This document shows, one piece after another, positions 6,456 through 13,915 of a stretch of 16,012 bases of DNA (position 1 is its first letter; every line of letters starts with the position of its first letter). The notes under the pieces were generated by a model. The model ran no database searches and had not been told where the DNA came from. It was given only the letters and a program-made list of their open reading frames with translations. Where the stretch lies: NCBI GenBank assembly GCA_030628755.1, contig DAOVQH010000018.1, positions 1-16,012 of the forward strand, in the 5' to 3' direction. Origin of the DNA: Candidatus Cloacimonadota bacterium. GTDB lineage: Bacteria > Cloacimonadota > Cloacimonadia > Cloacimonadales > TCS61. A program made the position numbers and the translations under genes.

Positions 6456-9400
6456 TCATTTTATCAGGATCATTTTTCTGGATGCAACTGTTTTCCCATT
6501 TACATTTAATCGATACAAATAAATTCCTGAACTTACAGGCTGGTTGTTTTCATCCGTTCCATCCCAGTCAACTTTGTTAATTTTAAATTTTAAATTTTCA
6601 ATTTTAAATTCTTTCACCTTCTGTCCTTTAATATTATAAATTGTTATGTTTGTGTCCTTTGCGTCCTTTGCGAGTGAAAATGAAATTGTAGTTGTCGGAT
6701 TAAACGGATTCGGGTAATTTCTCTGCAATGAAGTTCTATAAATACAAACCGGTTCGGGTTCGGAATTTGCCAATGTTTTTTCCACAAATGGAGAAAATGC
6801 AGGTAATGACTCAATTCCATTTGTATGAATGGACTTTACAGCAAATTGATAAATGTCATTGGGAAGTGAAGCCCAGCTTGTATCAGTATAGAAAGTATCA
6901 ATTACTCCAGTTGCGATCAGGTCCCAGTTATTCGGATTACTATGTTGCCAAGAGAAAAAACGGTAGACATTGTAAAATTCAAATTCCCTGTTACAAGATA
7001 TGTTAAACTGATTTATTAACTTTGTGTCTGAGTGAACGTTTATTTTATTCCCAATTTCAATATATCTTTCAGGTTCAGCATATGACCTTGTATGACCAAA
7101 ATCAATTCCATAAGCTCTTATCATCATATTTTTCTGGAACTGTGGTCCCCAATTGCCAATATCCGCCCATTCATCTGTACCACTAGACCAGTTCATTATG
7201 CACATTTGAGTTCCGGATTGAAACACCCAGGGTTCACCAACACCATCATCCAGTCCTAATGAGGTGTATTCATTGGGAGTGTTTATTCCAATTAAAAAAC
7301 CTTCAGAAGCATCGACTTGCTCAACTAAAATATAGGTATTCCACTCATCATCAATATTTGGAAGTAATGCAGATTCATGAAGAAGTAGATCCGAATCTGG
7401 GTTGCCATCGGAATCCAACCCGAATATAAAGATTTTAACGTGACTATGAGTCCCATATATAGAAGACAAATACCAGGTTACCTCCTGAATTATAGCAATA
7501 TTTGGATGAACAGCACCAAAAACACCATTTGCAGGAGTGGCACTGAAACCTATCTGACTTTCCAGTAACCCATCATCATACCTGAATTCTCCCCCACCTT
7601 GACCGGGTGAATTCCAGCTTAGATAAACCTCTGTTCCCAGCTCGTTCTGGACAGCCTGGACATTACCAGGTGGATAGGCAATCTCATTTAGAACTAATGT
7701 CCCAAGGTCAAGGTTGACTCCAAAAACCTGAACCTCATTAATATAATTATCGTATCCCTCATAAGAAATTCCTAAATCATAGGTTACATTTGTATAAACT
7801 CCTTCAATTAAAAAATCCCCATCCTGGTTTGTATAAGTTTCATAATTCGCAAATCCTGTGAGAGTTACATACGCACCCACCAGACCGATATCAGGATAAT
7901 CACTTCCTACCACATGACCTGATACAGATACAATTCCAAGAGGAATAAGATTAAAATCAATTATAGTAACTTCATTTTCAAATACTTCTGCTTGAATTGT
8001 TTGTGGGGAATATCCATAAAGGGAAGCCGTGAAATTGTAAATGCCAGCAAGTATATTTCCAAAGTGATAAAAACCTTGATCGTTAGTATAGGTTACAGTC
8101 TGGATTTCTTCGATCAGAACCTCAGCTCCTTCAAGTGGAACTCCCTGGTCATCATAAACATAACCTTCCACATCTCCCATTGGTCCCAGGTAGAAAGTGA
8201 AAGTAGTATTCGCAAATTTTTCAAAGGCAAAACTGGAATCTGGAGGAGGAGGACTGGCTGGATTAAGAACCATATAATCATCACGTTGATAGCGGGTTCT
8301 ATCGATATGTTCAAGTGTTTCGTCATGATAGAAATAATCTGTTGCTCCATAGTTCTGAGTATCCATGGGTCTGTGAACCATAACCACAAGATTATCACCA
8401 CTATAAAAATAAGGTGTTGTGAATTCTATAGATATATCGTTTTGACCGGAAGGATAAATAACATTTCCATCAAAAACCTGTGTTAATTGTGTTGAAGGTA
8501 TATAGCCAGCGGTAAGGTTTGATAAAGTGGTTTCACCCATCCAGATTGCTGTTGGTTTTGACATGAGAGGGCTAGTGAAATTGCTGTAATAAGTTATAGC
8601 AGTAATCATTCCTGTTATGTTATTCAACTCATCTTGAAAATAAAGGATTTCAGTAAGGCTGTTCAAATATTGGAAACTGACCGGGGTTCTGTTATTATTT
8701 TCTGTTCCATTACCAACTGTAATTTCGATAATACCTGGGGGAAATATTTCAACTTCAAGGTTACCTGTAATATCGTTCAGACTATTTTCATCGCCTTCCA
8801 AAATCACTTCACCATAAAGATAGGTTACAGCAGGAGGTTCATCAGGGGAAATATTCCAGACTAAATTATGAATTACTATTTCATCCGGTTGGATTGTTTG
8901 AGTAATATCCAGAGAAGAAAGTTCCTCCCCACCTTCTCGCATAAGTTTCACTGTATAAGAATTCTGCGGATTATAACCCACATTTTTTACACTTATTTCA
9001 TAATTCTCAGTATTTCCTGCATTTACTATGGTTGAACCATTAATTTCAATAGCTGCCAGATCATTGTCATAAGTTATCAATGTTCCGGAAAGCACAACAT
9101 CGTCAACATACCAGTAATTTATATTGAATGAATTACCATCGAATACCCATGCGACTTGAAAGGTGGGAGAACCTACATCTGGAGTAGTAATAACCAGATT
9201 TTCTGTGGTAGCAGGTAAGTTTGCTGCTGGAAAGATTGTAACAATATTCCAGATAACTCCATCACTTGTGGTTTCAACACGTAATTCATAAAGACCACTG
9301 TAATGATTTACATTATGTTTGAATTCCAGGTCCAATTCGGTTGCTCCAACTGTATTTACCGGTAAACTGATCAATCTTTGAGTTGCAACAGTTGATGGAG

Positions 9401-9599
9401 ACCAGCTAAATTGAGCTTCTGGAGAAGTACCTCCAGCGTTATTCCCAGAACCCTGAGCCCAATTTATTTGCCCGGAAGTGGATGTCGTTGTCCAACCTGT
9501 TGGCGGGAAATTACCACTGAAATCCTCATCAATGATTATTTCTGCTGATAAAGAGAAAACAAAGAAAATTAAAAAAAATAAGAAAATCGTCCTTTTCAT
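6456..9599 (-). CDS. Secreted multidomain protein with C-terminal sorting domain (1047 residues)
   Basis: Signal peptide MKRTIFLFFLIFFVFSLSA is followed by mature protein from Glu20. Residues about 20-172 resemble the choice-of-anchor J / MAM-like beta-sandwich (DEDFSGNFPPTGW to YWYVDDVVLSG). About 178-287 is CARDB-like (NDLAAIEINGSTIVNAG). About 288-470 is beta-rich and unassigned. Two carboxypeptidase-regulatory-like domains follow, at 473-550 (GDVEGYVYDDQGVPLEGAEV) and 555-637 (VSGHVVGSDYPDIGLVGAYV). FnIII-like sequence from about 643 appears interrupted by a sandwich domain and resumes before 960. The C-terminal ~85 residues form a FlgD-Ig-like sorting domain (NYPNPFNPTTTISFSL, IYNIKGQKVKEF, SGIYLYRLNVNGK, RKMILIK). 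No catalytic motif is apparent; a surface-attached binding protein is likely. AAGGA lies 6 nt before the ATG. The sorting domain has two repeat-like insertions. Confidence 0.85.
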   Translation of the reverse strand: MKRTIFLFFLIFFVFSLSAEIIIDEDFSGNFPPTGWTTTSTSGQINWAQGSGNNAGGTSPEAQFSWSPSTVATQRLISLPVNTVGATELDLEFKHNVNHYSGLYELRVETTSDGVIWNIVTIFPAANLPATTENLVITTPDVGSPTFQVAWVFDGNSFNINYWYVDDVVLSGTLITYDNDLAAIEINGSTIVNAGNTENYEISVKNVGYNPQNSYTVKLMREGGEELSSLDITQTIQPDEIVIHNLVWNISPDEPPAVTYLYGEVILEGDENSLNDITGNLEVEIFPPGIIEITVGNGTENNNRTPVSFQYLNSLTEILYFQDELNNITGMITAITYYSNFTSPLMSKPTAIWMGETTLSNLTAGYIPSTQLTQVFDGNVIYPSGQNDISIEFTTPYFYSGDNLVVMVHRPMDTQNYGATDYFYHDETLEHIDRTRYQRDDYMVLNPASPPPPDSSFAFEKFANTTFTFYLGPMGDVEGYVYDDQGVPLEGAEVLIEEIQTVTYTNDQGFYHFGNILAGIYNFTASLYGYSPQTIQAEVFENEVTIIDFNLIPLGIVSVSGHVVGSDYPDIGLVGAYVTLTGFANYETYTNQDGDFLIEGVYTNVTYDLGISYEGYDNYINEVQVFGVNLDLGTLVLNEIAYPPGNVQAVQNELGTEVYLSWNSPGQGGGEFRYDDGLLESQIGFSATPANGVFGAVHPNIAIIQEVTWYLSSIYGTHSHVKIFIFGLDSDGNPDSDLLLHESALLPNIDDEWNTYILVEQVDASEGFLIGINTPNEYTSLGLDDGVGEPWVFQSGTQMCIMNWSSGTDEWADIGNWGPQFQKNMMIRAYGIDFGHTRSYAEPERYIEIGNKINVHSDTKLINQFNISCNREFEFYNVYRFFSWQHSNPNNWDLIATGVIDTFYTDTSWASLPNDIYQFAVKSIHTNGIESLPAFSPFVEKTLANSEPEPVCIYRTSLQRNYPNPFNPTTTISFSLAKDAKDTNITIYNIKGQKVKEFKIENLKFKINKVDWDGTDENNQPVSSGIYLYRLNVNGKTVASRKMILIK
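6581..6608 (-). repeat. Four 7-bp tandem units inside the sorting-domain coding sequence
   Basis: On the plus strand the units read TTTTAAA, TTTTAAA, TTTTCAA, TTTTAAA. On the coding strand they give FKIENLKFKI, between KGQKVKE and VDWDG of the sorting domain. Because 7 is not a multiple of 3, gain or loss of one unit would shift the frame about 40 residues before the end. Confidence 0.75.
6652..6672 (-). repeat. 9-bp near-repeat inside the sorting domain (AKDAKDT)
   Basis: On the coding strand the units AAAGGACGC and AAAGGACAC follow a CGC and encode AKDAKDT, between the ISFSL strand and the IYNIKGQ strand. The repeat is in frame. It lies in the same loop as the repeat-like insertion of the 1327-residue protein. 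Confidence 0.6.
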
Positions 9600-9749
9600 T
9601 TTTAGTCCTTAATTCATTAATGCAACATATTATGCAAATACCAGTTAAACTCTAACTATCAATTCCATAAATCACCATTTCTGAATCTTGAATTCGCTGT
9701 AAAATGTCAAGTTTTTAAATAGGTATCGATTATAAAAATGAAATAAAGT

Positions 9750-9777
9750 TTGACAAAATAATAAAACCTTTTATAGA
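9750..9777 (+). promoter_or_regulatory. Sigma70-type promoter for the 1327-residue protein gene
   Basis: A perfect TTGACA at 9750-9755 is followed after 16 nt by TATAGA at 9772-9777. Transcription would start near 9784, about 32 nt before the ATG at 9816. A second TTGACA lies on the minus strand (9710-9705), facing the divergent 1047-residue gene, but it has no good -10 partner. Confidence 0.55.
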
Positions 9778-9815
9778 TTAAAATGAGTCATCAGTAAGGG
9801 AGAAAATTACAACAA

Positions 9816-12800
9816 ATGACAGAAAGAACTGTATTTTTTTCATTTTTATTAATATTTTCATCCATGTTGTTTTCAATAACCATTGAAACTGCTTCTTTCA
9901 GTGACTTTCTATACTGGCATACTGATGAATGTGAATACGATAACTGGGTTTCACATATTTCTGAGGGTATTGCGTCAGAAGATTATAACATCTATGCACC
10001 CTGGGATCGACAGACAAATGGTTTTGGAGATTTTTACCTGGCTGAAGAAGAAGTGCTGGAAGATTGGGAAACTGTTGTCGAAACATTTCTTCTGGGCGAT
10101 TATGAAGGTGCTCAAGTCCTTATAGATGGATTTGAGTTTCCTTATAAAGTGGTAGAATTTAATGATATAGAAACAGGACGAACCTATTACCTTATCAGAG
10201 AAAATCTGGATATGAGTTACTATGATGATAATGGAACTGCTGCTATTTATGATGATGAAGAAGGCTCATTTAACTTTGGTTGGGGATTGTATATTTATAA
10301 TCCTCAGTCAGATATACCGGTTATAGTTACTGCTCCTCACCCTAATGATGATTTCATTACCTCTGCTGTCAGTTATAAATGTTTTGTTGATTGGAATGCA
10401 ATGTTCCTGCTTATTAACGGTGCAGGTAGAGAAGTAATGTGGACACAGCAGGGTAGTTATACGAACTCTAAATCCCTGAGCGATCCTTCCCGAAATGATG
10501 AACATGCTTTCAACTATGCATATAAACTATTTTGTGATAAGATCAGAGAAGATTTTGGCAGGAGAGAATTTTCGCCACAGATACATAGTTACGATTGGAA
10601 CAAGCATTCGGGATATCCAGACTGCCAGATTTCAGCGGGATATAATAAAGGTTGTCCGAATCTTCCTATTCGCGACCTTTCAGACTTGAAAATTGATATT
10701 ATCAATGCCAGCAACCATCTAATGATACCTGAGAATACAATTGGAACTCATCCCGATGTTTATTTGAATGATTATTATTCTGTTAATTATGACATCTATG
10801 ATTTTATTTTTATATCAGAAACAGGAAGAGCTTACCCTGTTAACAACCAGGTCGATCTGGAAGGTTATTCCCAGAATAGACAGATGTTATATACATTCAG
10901 CGGTTGGAACAGGTATGATGTTTTTGAGCCTTTCTTTCACCTGGAAATGGATGAACTACCAAATTGTTATGAAGAAACAGAAGATATTTATAAGTGGTTC
11001 TATAGTTTTAACCAGATGACCGGCACATACGATATGAGCCAATTATTCGATAACACTCTGGAATACTATACTCCCTGGATTGATGCAGCTACAGAAATCC
11101 TGCCAGATGTTATTGAATTAGACGATAACCTGATACCAGATACACCTACAAATTTCACAATTACTGAACAAACATATGATACCATAATATTGAACTGGGA
11201 AAGTATTTCATCATTTGATTTTAAAACCTTTGAAATATTATATGATAATGAACCAATAGCAATGCATAATTACCAGATTATAGACAGGTATGATCATAAC
11301 TTCCTTGCAAGTCCGTTAGAAGAAGTCCTTGAGATCACTGATTTAGAATTAAACCAGCAATATTACTTTCAAATCAGAGCGAAAGATTACAATGGAAATG
11401 TTTCTGCACTCTCAGAAGAAATAACCAGTATAACTGCTCCAGTCATTATTTCCGATTTTATAGCTATCGGACAAGATAACTCCTCTATGTTAATATGGAC
11501 CGCTGAAGTACAGAGTGGCAATCAAGGCTTTAATGTTTACAGACGAACATCTTCCAGTGAATACATTCTAATTGACAGCTGGGAAACTAACCCTGTTCTT
11601 GCAGGATCTTCCATTCCAAATTTAGAATATACTTATTATGATAATACCGCAAGAAATTACCAATTTTATTATTATATGCTCTCCTCTATAAATGAACAAG
11701 GAATGGAATATTTTTATGAACAGGTTGTTCAATGCTGCCCAGAGCCGATTTTCGAACTCTTCATATCAGATTTTACAGCAACTATGATTGATACTGTAGC
11801 CTTTTCAAAAAATACTTTTGCTTCTGATTCTTATGATGAATATTACGATATAGAAAAAGAACCACAACCTCCATCTGACTTTGTTTATGCTGCTTTTTAT
11901 GAACCAACCTGGGGTCAGGATGGAATGTATTTAGCCCAGGAAACTCATAATAACTATAACCCTCTTTTGTCTTTTAAAATATGGAATCTTCGTATAGCGA
12001 CAGATCAACTTAACGAGATCATCGAGATTTCCGTATCCTCAGATTATAATGAAAATCATGGCAAACTCTATTTAAGAGATAACTCTACAGGACAATTCAA
12101 AAATTTATTAACAGACAACCTGTATTATGTTGCAACAAGTTCAAACTACAAGTCATTTACGCTTTATTGGGGAAATTTATTCCCGCAGGTTATTTTTTCT
12201 GAAAATGAAAATAAAATCTACAAAGCTGAAGAAGAACTTCATATTCTTTGGAATGTCAATTATATTCAACTTGTGGAATATTTGAAAATATCTACGCAAA
12301 ATGAGAATGACAGTATATTCATTGCTGATCAGGTAGACCCTTACTCTAATCACTTTATATGGACTGTTCCAGACTTTATCACTTTTCACAATGGTAGGAT
12401 TGTAATAGACGTTGTAACTATTGATGAGGAAATAATCCGTGAAATGTCACCTTATCGATTGGGAATAGTCCCATCAGTGAATTCAATAACATACAACAGT
12501 GGATGGCAATTGGTTTCCAATCCCTGGATTTCAGGTTTCGCAGTTGAGATTGTATTTGGTGAAAATGCAGAATTATATATTCCTATTGGAAATGATGAAT
12601 ACCTAATTTCCGATATGTTTGAGTTTGGTTATGGTTATTGGTTAAATGCTCCTGAAAGCGGAACTTATTCATGTAGCAATCCAATCCAATCTTATGAAAT
12701 AGAAATCCCTATGATTAATAAGTGGAATCTGCTGCCAAATCCTCATTTATGTAGTTATAAGCTGTCAGAATTAAGATTTATATTAGACGGTTCTCAACAT

Positions 12801-13799
12801 TCTTACAGTTATATGTTAGAGCAACAATATATAGCAAAAGCGTTTTATATTTACCACGATAATAAATATCAAATGGTAGATACAATAGAACCAACTGAAT
12901 CGTTCTATATCTACGCAAATATAGATAGCACATCTGAACTATCATGCAAATTCATACCCTATTATGGTAGTTACTTTAATCCGACTTATGAGACTGACTG
13001 GGATCTGAATATAATCGCTTCCCAACTGGATAGTGACAAATTAACCTTTGGTGTATCATTCTTTGCTTCAGATGATTTTGATTTTAAATATGATCTGCCC
13101 GAACCTCCTGTTAAACCCTTTGAAGATGGTCTGGAATTATATTTTCCTAAAGACCTGATCACTGATACTTTATTTATCTATGATCGCTTGAACTGTGAAT
13201 ATAAATCACGTCTCAGTTACGTACAACCCGATATTAAGACCTGGGATTTTTGCTTGAAAATTAACCAGTTAGACGCAATTACCCTGAACTTTGATTTAAG
13301 CGAATTACCTGATGGTTATCATGCTACTATAAATATTAATGGAAATAGCTGGAATGATCTTGCAACAGGTAATTATTTATACTCATTTGCACCAAGTCAA
13401 ATTGGCTTGCTGGAAGGTCAAATTGAGATCACCAATAACCTGTGGACATCAACAAAGGATATTATCGTTAAGAAAATCATTTTAACCAACTATCCTAATC
13501 CCTTCAATCCGTCAGGTGCCGGACGCAGTCCTACAACAACAATACAATTCACCACCAGTCTTCGCCAAGGCTACGCCGGGCAGGCCGAGAACACCGAAAA
13601 CACCGAAATAATAATTTATAATATCAAAGGACAAAAAGTAAAAACACTGGTTAATAAAGTACTTCCAGCAGGAGAGCACTCAGTTGTTTGGAATGGCAGA
13701 GACTCCAATGGAAATCGAGTCGGTTCAGGAATTTATTTCTATCAATTGAATGTTGACGGGAAAACAAAAGCAGTTAAGAAGATGATATTGTTGAAATAA
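9816..13799 (+). CDS. Secreted protein with unassigned N-terminal domain, FnIII modules and sorting domain (1327 residues)
   Basis: A signal peptide of about 25 residues (MTERTVFFSFLLIFSSMLFS) leads into a mature N-terminal domain, about 27-435, that I cannot assign firmly. It contains TAPHPNDD (172-179), DPSRNDEH (223-230), QIHSYDWNKHSGYPD (255-269) and GTHPDVYLNDYY (310-321). These His/Asp clusters recall metal-dependent amidohydrolases of the N-formylglutamate amidohydrolase type, but no exact signature is met. FnIII-like modules follow from about 441 (DTPTNFTITEQTYDTIILNW) and 538 (FNVYRRTSS region). Further beta-rich sequence includes SGWQLVSNPW near residue 895. The C-terminal sorting domain (NYPNPFNP, IYNIKGQKVKTL, AGEHSVVW, SGIYFYQLNVDGK, KKMILLK) contains SGAGRSP and LRQGYAGQAENTENTE insertions. 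GGGAG is 13 nt before the ATG, an unusually long spacing. A surface enzyme is possible but unproven. Confidence 0.8.
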   Translation: MTERTVFFSFLLIFSSMLFSITIETASFSDFLYWHTDECEYDNWVSHISEGIASEDYNIYAPWDRQTNGFGDFYLAEEEVLEDWETVVETFLLGDYEGAQVLIDGFEFPYKVVEFNDIETGRTYYLIRENLDMSYYDDNGTAAIYDDEEGSFNFGWGLYIYNPQSDIPVIVTAPHPNDDFITSAVSYKCFVDWNAMFLLINGAGREVMWTQQGSYTNSKSLSDPSRNDEHAFNYAYKLFCDKIREDFGRREFSPQIHSYDWNKHSGYPDCQISAGYNKGCPNLPIRDLSDLKIDIINASNHLMIPENTIGTHPDVYLNDYYSVNYDIYDFIFISETGRAYPVNNQVDLEGYSQNRQMLYTFSGWNRYDVFEPFFHLEMDELPNCYEETEDIYKWFYSFNQMTGTYDMSQLFDNTLEYYTPWIDAATEILPDVIELDDNLIPDTPTNFTITEQTYDTIILNWESISSFDFKTFEILYDNEPIAMHNYQIIDRYDHNFLASPLEEVLEITDLELNQQYYFQIRAKDYNGNVSALSEEITSITAPVIISDFIAIGQDNSSMLIWTAEVQSGNQGFNVYRRTSSSEYILIDSWETNPVLAGSSIPNLEYTYYDNTARNYQFYYYMLSSINEQGMEYFYEQVVQCCPEPIFELFISDFTATMIDTVAFSKNTFASDSYDEYYDIEKEPQPPSDFVYAAFYEPTWGQDGMYLAQETHNNYNPLLSFKIWNLRIATDQLNEIIEISVSSDYNENHGKLYLRDNSTGQFKNLLTDNLYYVATSSNYKSFTLYWGNLFPQVIFSENENKIYKAEEELHILWNVNYIQLVEYLKISTQNENDSIFIADQVDPYSNHFIWTVPDFITFHNGRIVIDVVTIDEEIIREMSPYRLGIVPSVNSITYNSGWQLVSNPWISGFAVEIVFGENAELYIPIGNDEYLISDMFEFGYGYWLNAPESGTYSCSNPIQSYEIEIPMINKWNLLPNPHLCSYKLSELRFILDGSQHSYSYMLEQQYIAKAFYIYHDNKYQMVDTIEPTESFYIYANIDSTSELSCKFIPYYGSYFNPTYETDWDLNIIASQLDSDKLTFGVSFFASDDFDFKYDLPEPPVKPFEDGLELYFPKDLITDTLFIYDRLNCEYKSRLSYVQPDIKTWDFCLKINQLDAITLNFDLSELPDGYHATININGNSWNDLATGNYLYSFAPSQIGLLEGQIEITNNLWTSTKDIIVKKIILTNYPNPFNPSGAGRSPTTTIQFTTSLRQGYAGQAENTENTEIIIYNIKGQKVKTLVNKVLPAGEHSVVWNGRDSNGNRVGSGIYFYQLNVDGKTKAVKKMILLK
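13512..13532 (+). repeat. 21-nt insertion (SGAGRSP) in the NPFNP-TTI motif, copy 1
   Basis: This stretch encodes SGAGRSP between NPFNP and TTTI of the sorting domain, where the 1047-residue paralogue has a direct NPFNPTTTI junction. It is GC-rich in an AT-rich gene. A second copy lies at 15743-15763 with 18 of 21 identical bases. Confidence 0.7.
13560..13607 (+). repeat. Repeat-like insertion in the sorting domain (LRQGYAGQAENTENTE)
   Basis: Bases 13560-13586 (starting CTTCGCCAAGGCTACGCC) are GC-rich. They are followed by two tandem AACACCGAA units (13590-13607) that also occur in the intergenic region at 5583-5602. The peptide lies between the first strand (TTTIQFTTS) and IIIYNIKGQ. The reading frame stays open throughout. 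Confidence 0.7.
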
Positions 13800-13819
13800 T
13801 CATACTCTGAAAAACATTT

Positions 13820-13847
13820 GACAAAATAAATTGTCTCTCTTTTTTTG
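13820..13847 (+). terminator. Possible weak rho-independent terminator after the 1327-residue protein gene
   Basis: GACAA (13820-13824) and TTGTC (13831-13835) can pair across a six-base loop, followed by TCTCTTTTTTT. The stem is short and AT-rich. The same bases include a TTGACA, and 13 bases (TTTGACAAAATAA, 13817-13829) are identical to the promoter area at 9749-9761, so the site could instead be part of a promoter for the following gene. Confidence 0.3.
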
Positions 13848-13904
13848 TAAGTGTAAAGAAAATAAGTTCTGATAATTGTAATGTATATTCATCATTATTC
13901 AAAA

Positions 13905-13910
13905 AGGAGG
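13905..13910 (+). promoter_or_regulatory. Strong ribosome binding site of the beta-helix protein gene
   Basis: AGGAGG lies 5 nt before the ATG at 13916, fixing that start. It contrasts with the weakly placed site of the gene before it. Confidence 0.7.
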
Positions 13911-13915
13911 ATTTT

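Noticed and set aside
7992..8486. 164-codon plus-strand reading frame
   Set aside because: Antisense shadow of the 1047-residue secreted protein, which has signal peptide, domains and a sorting domain in the opposite frame.
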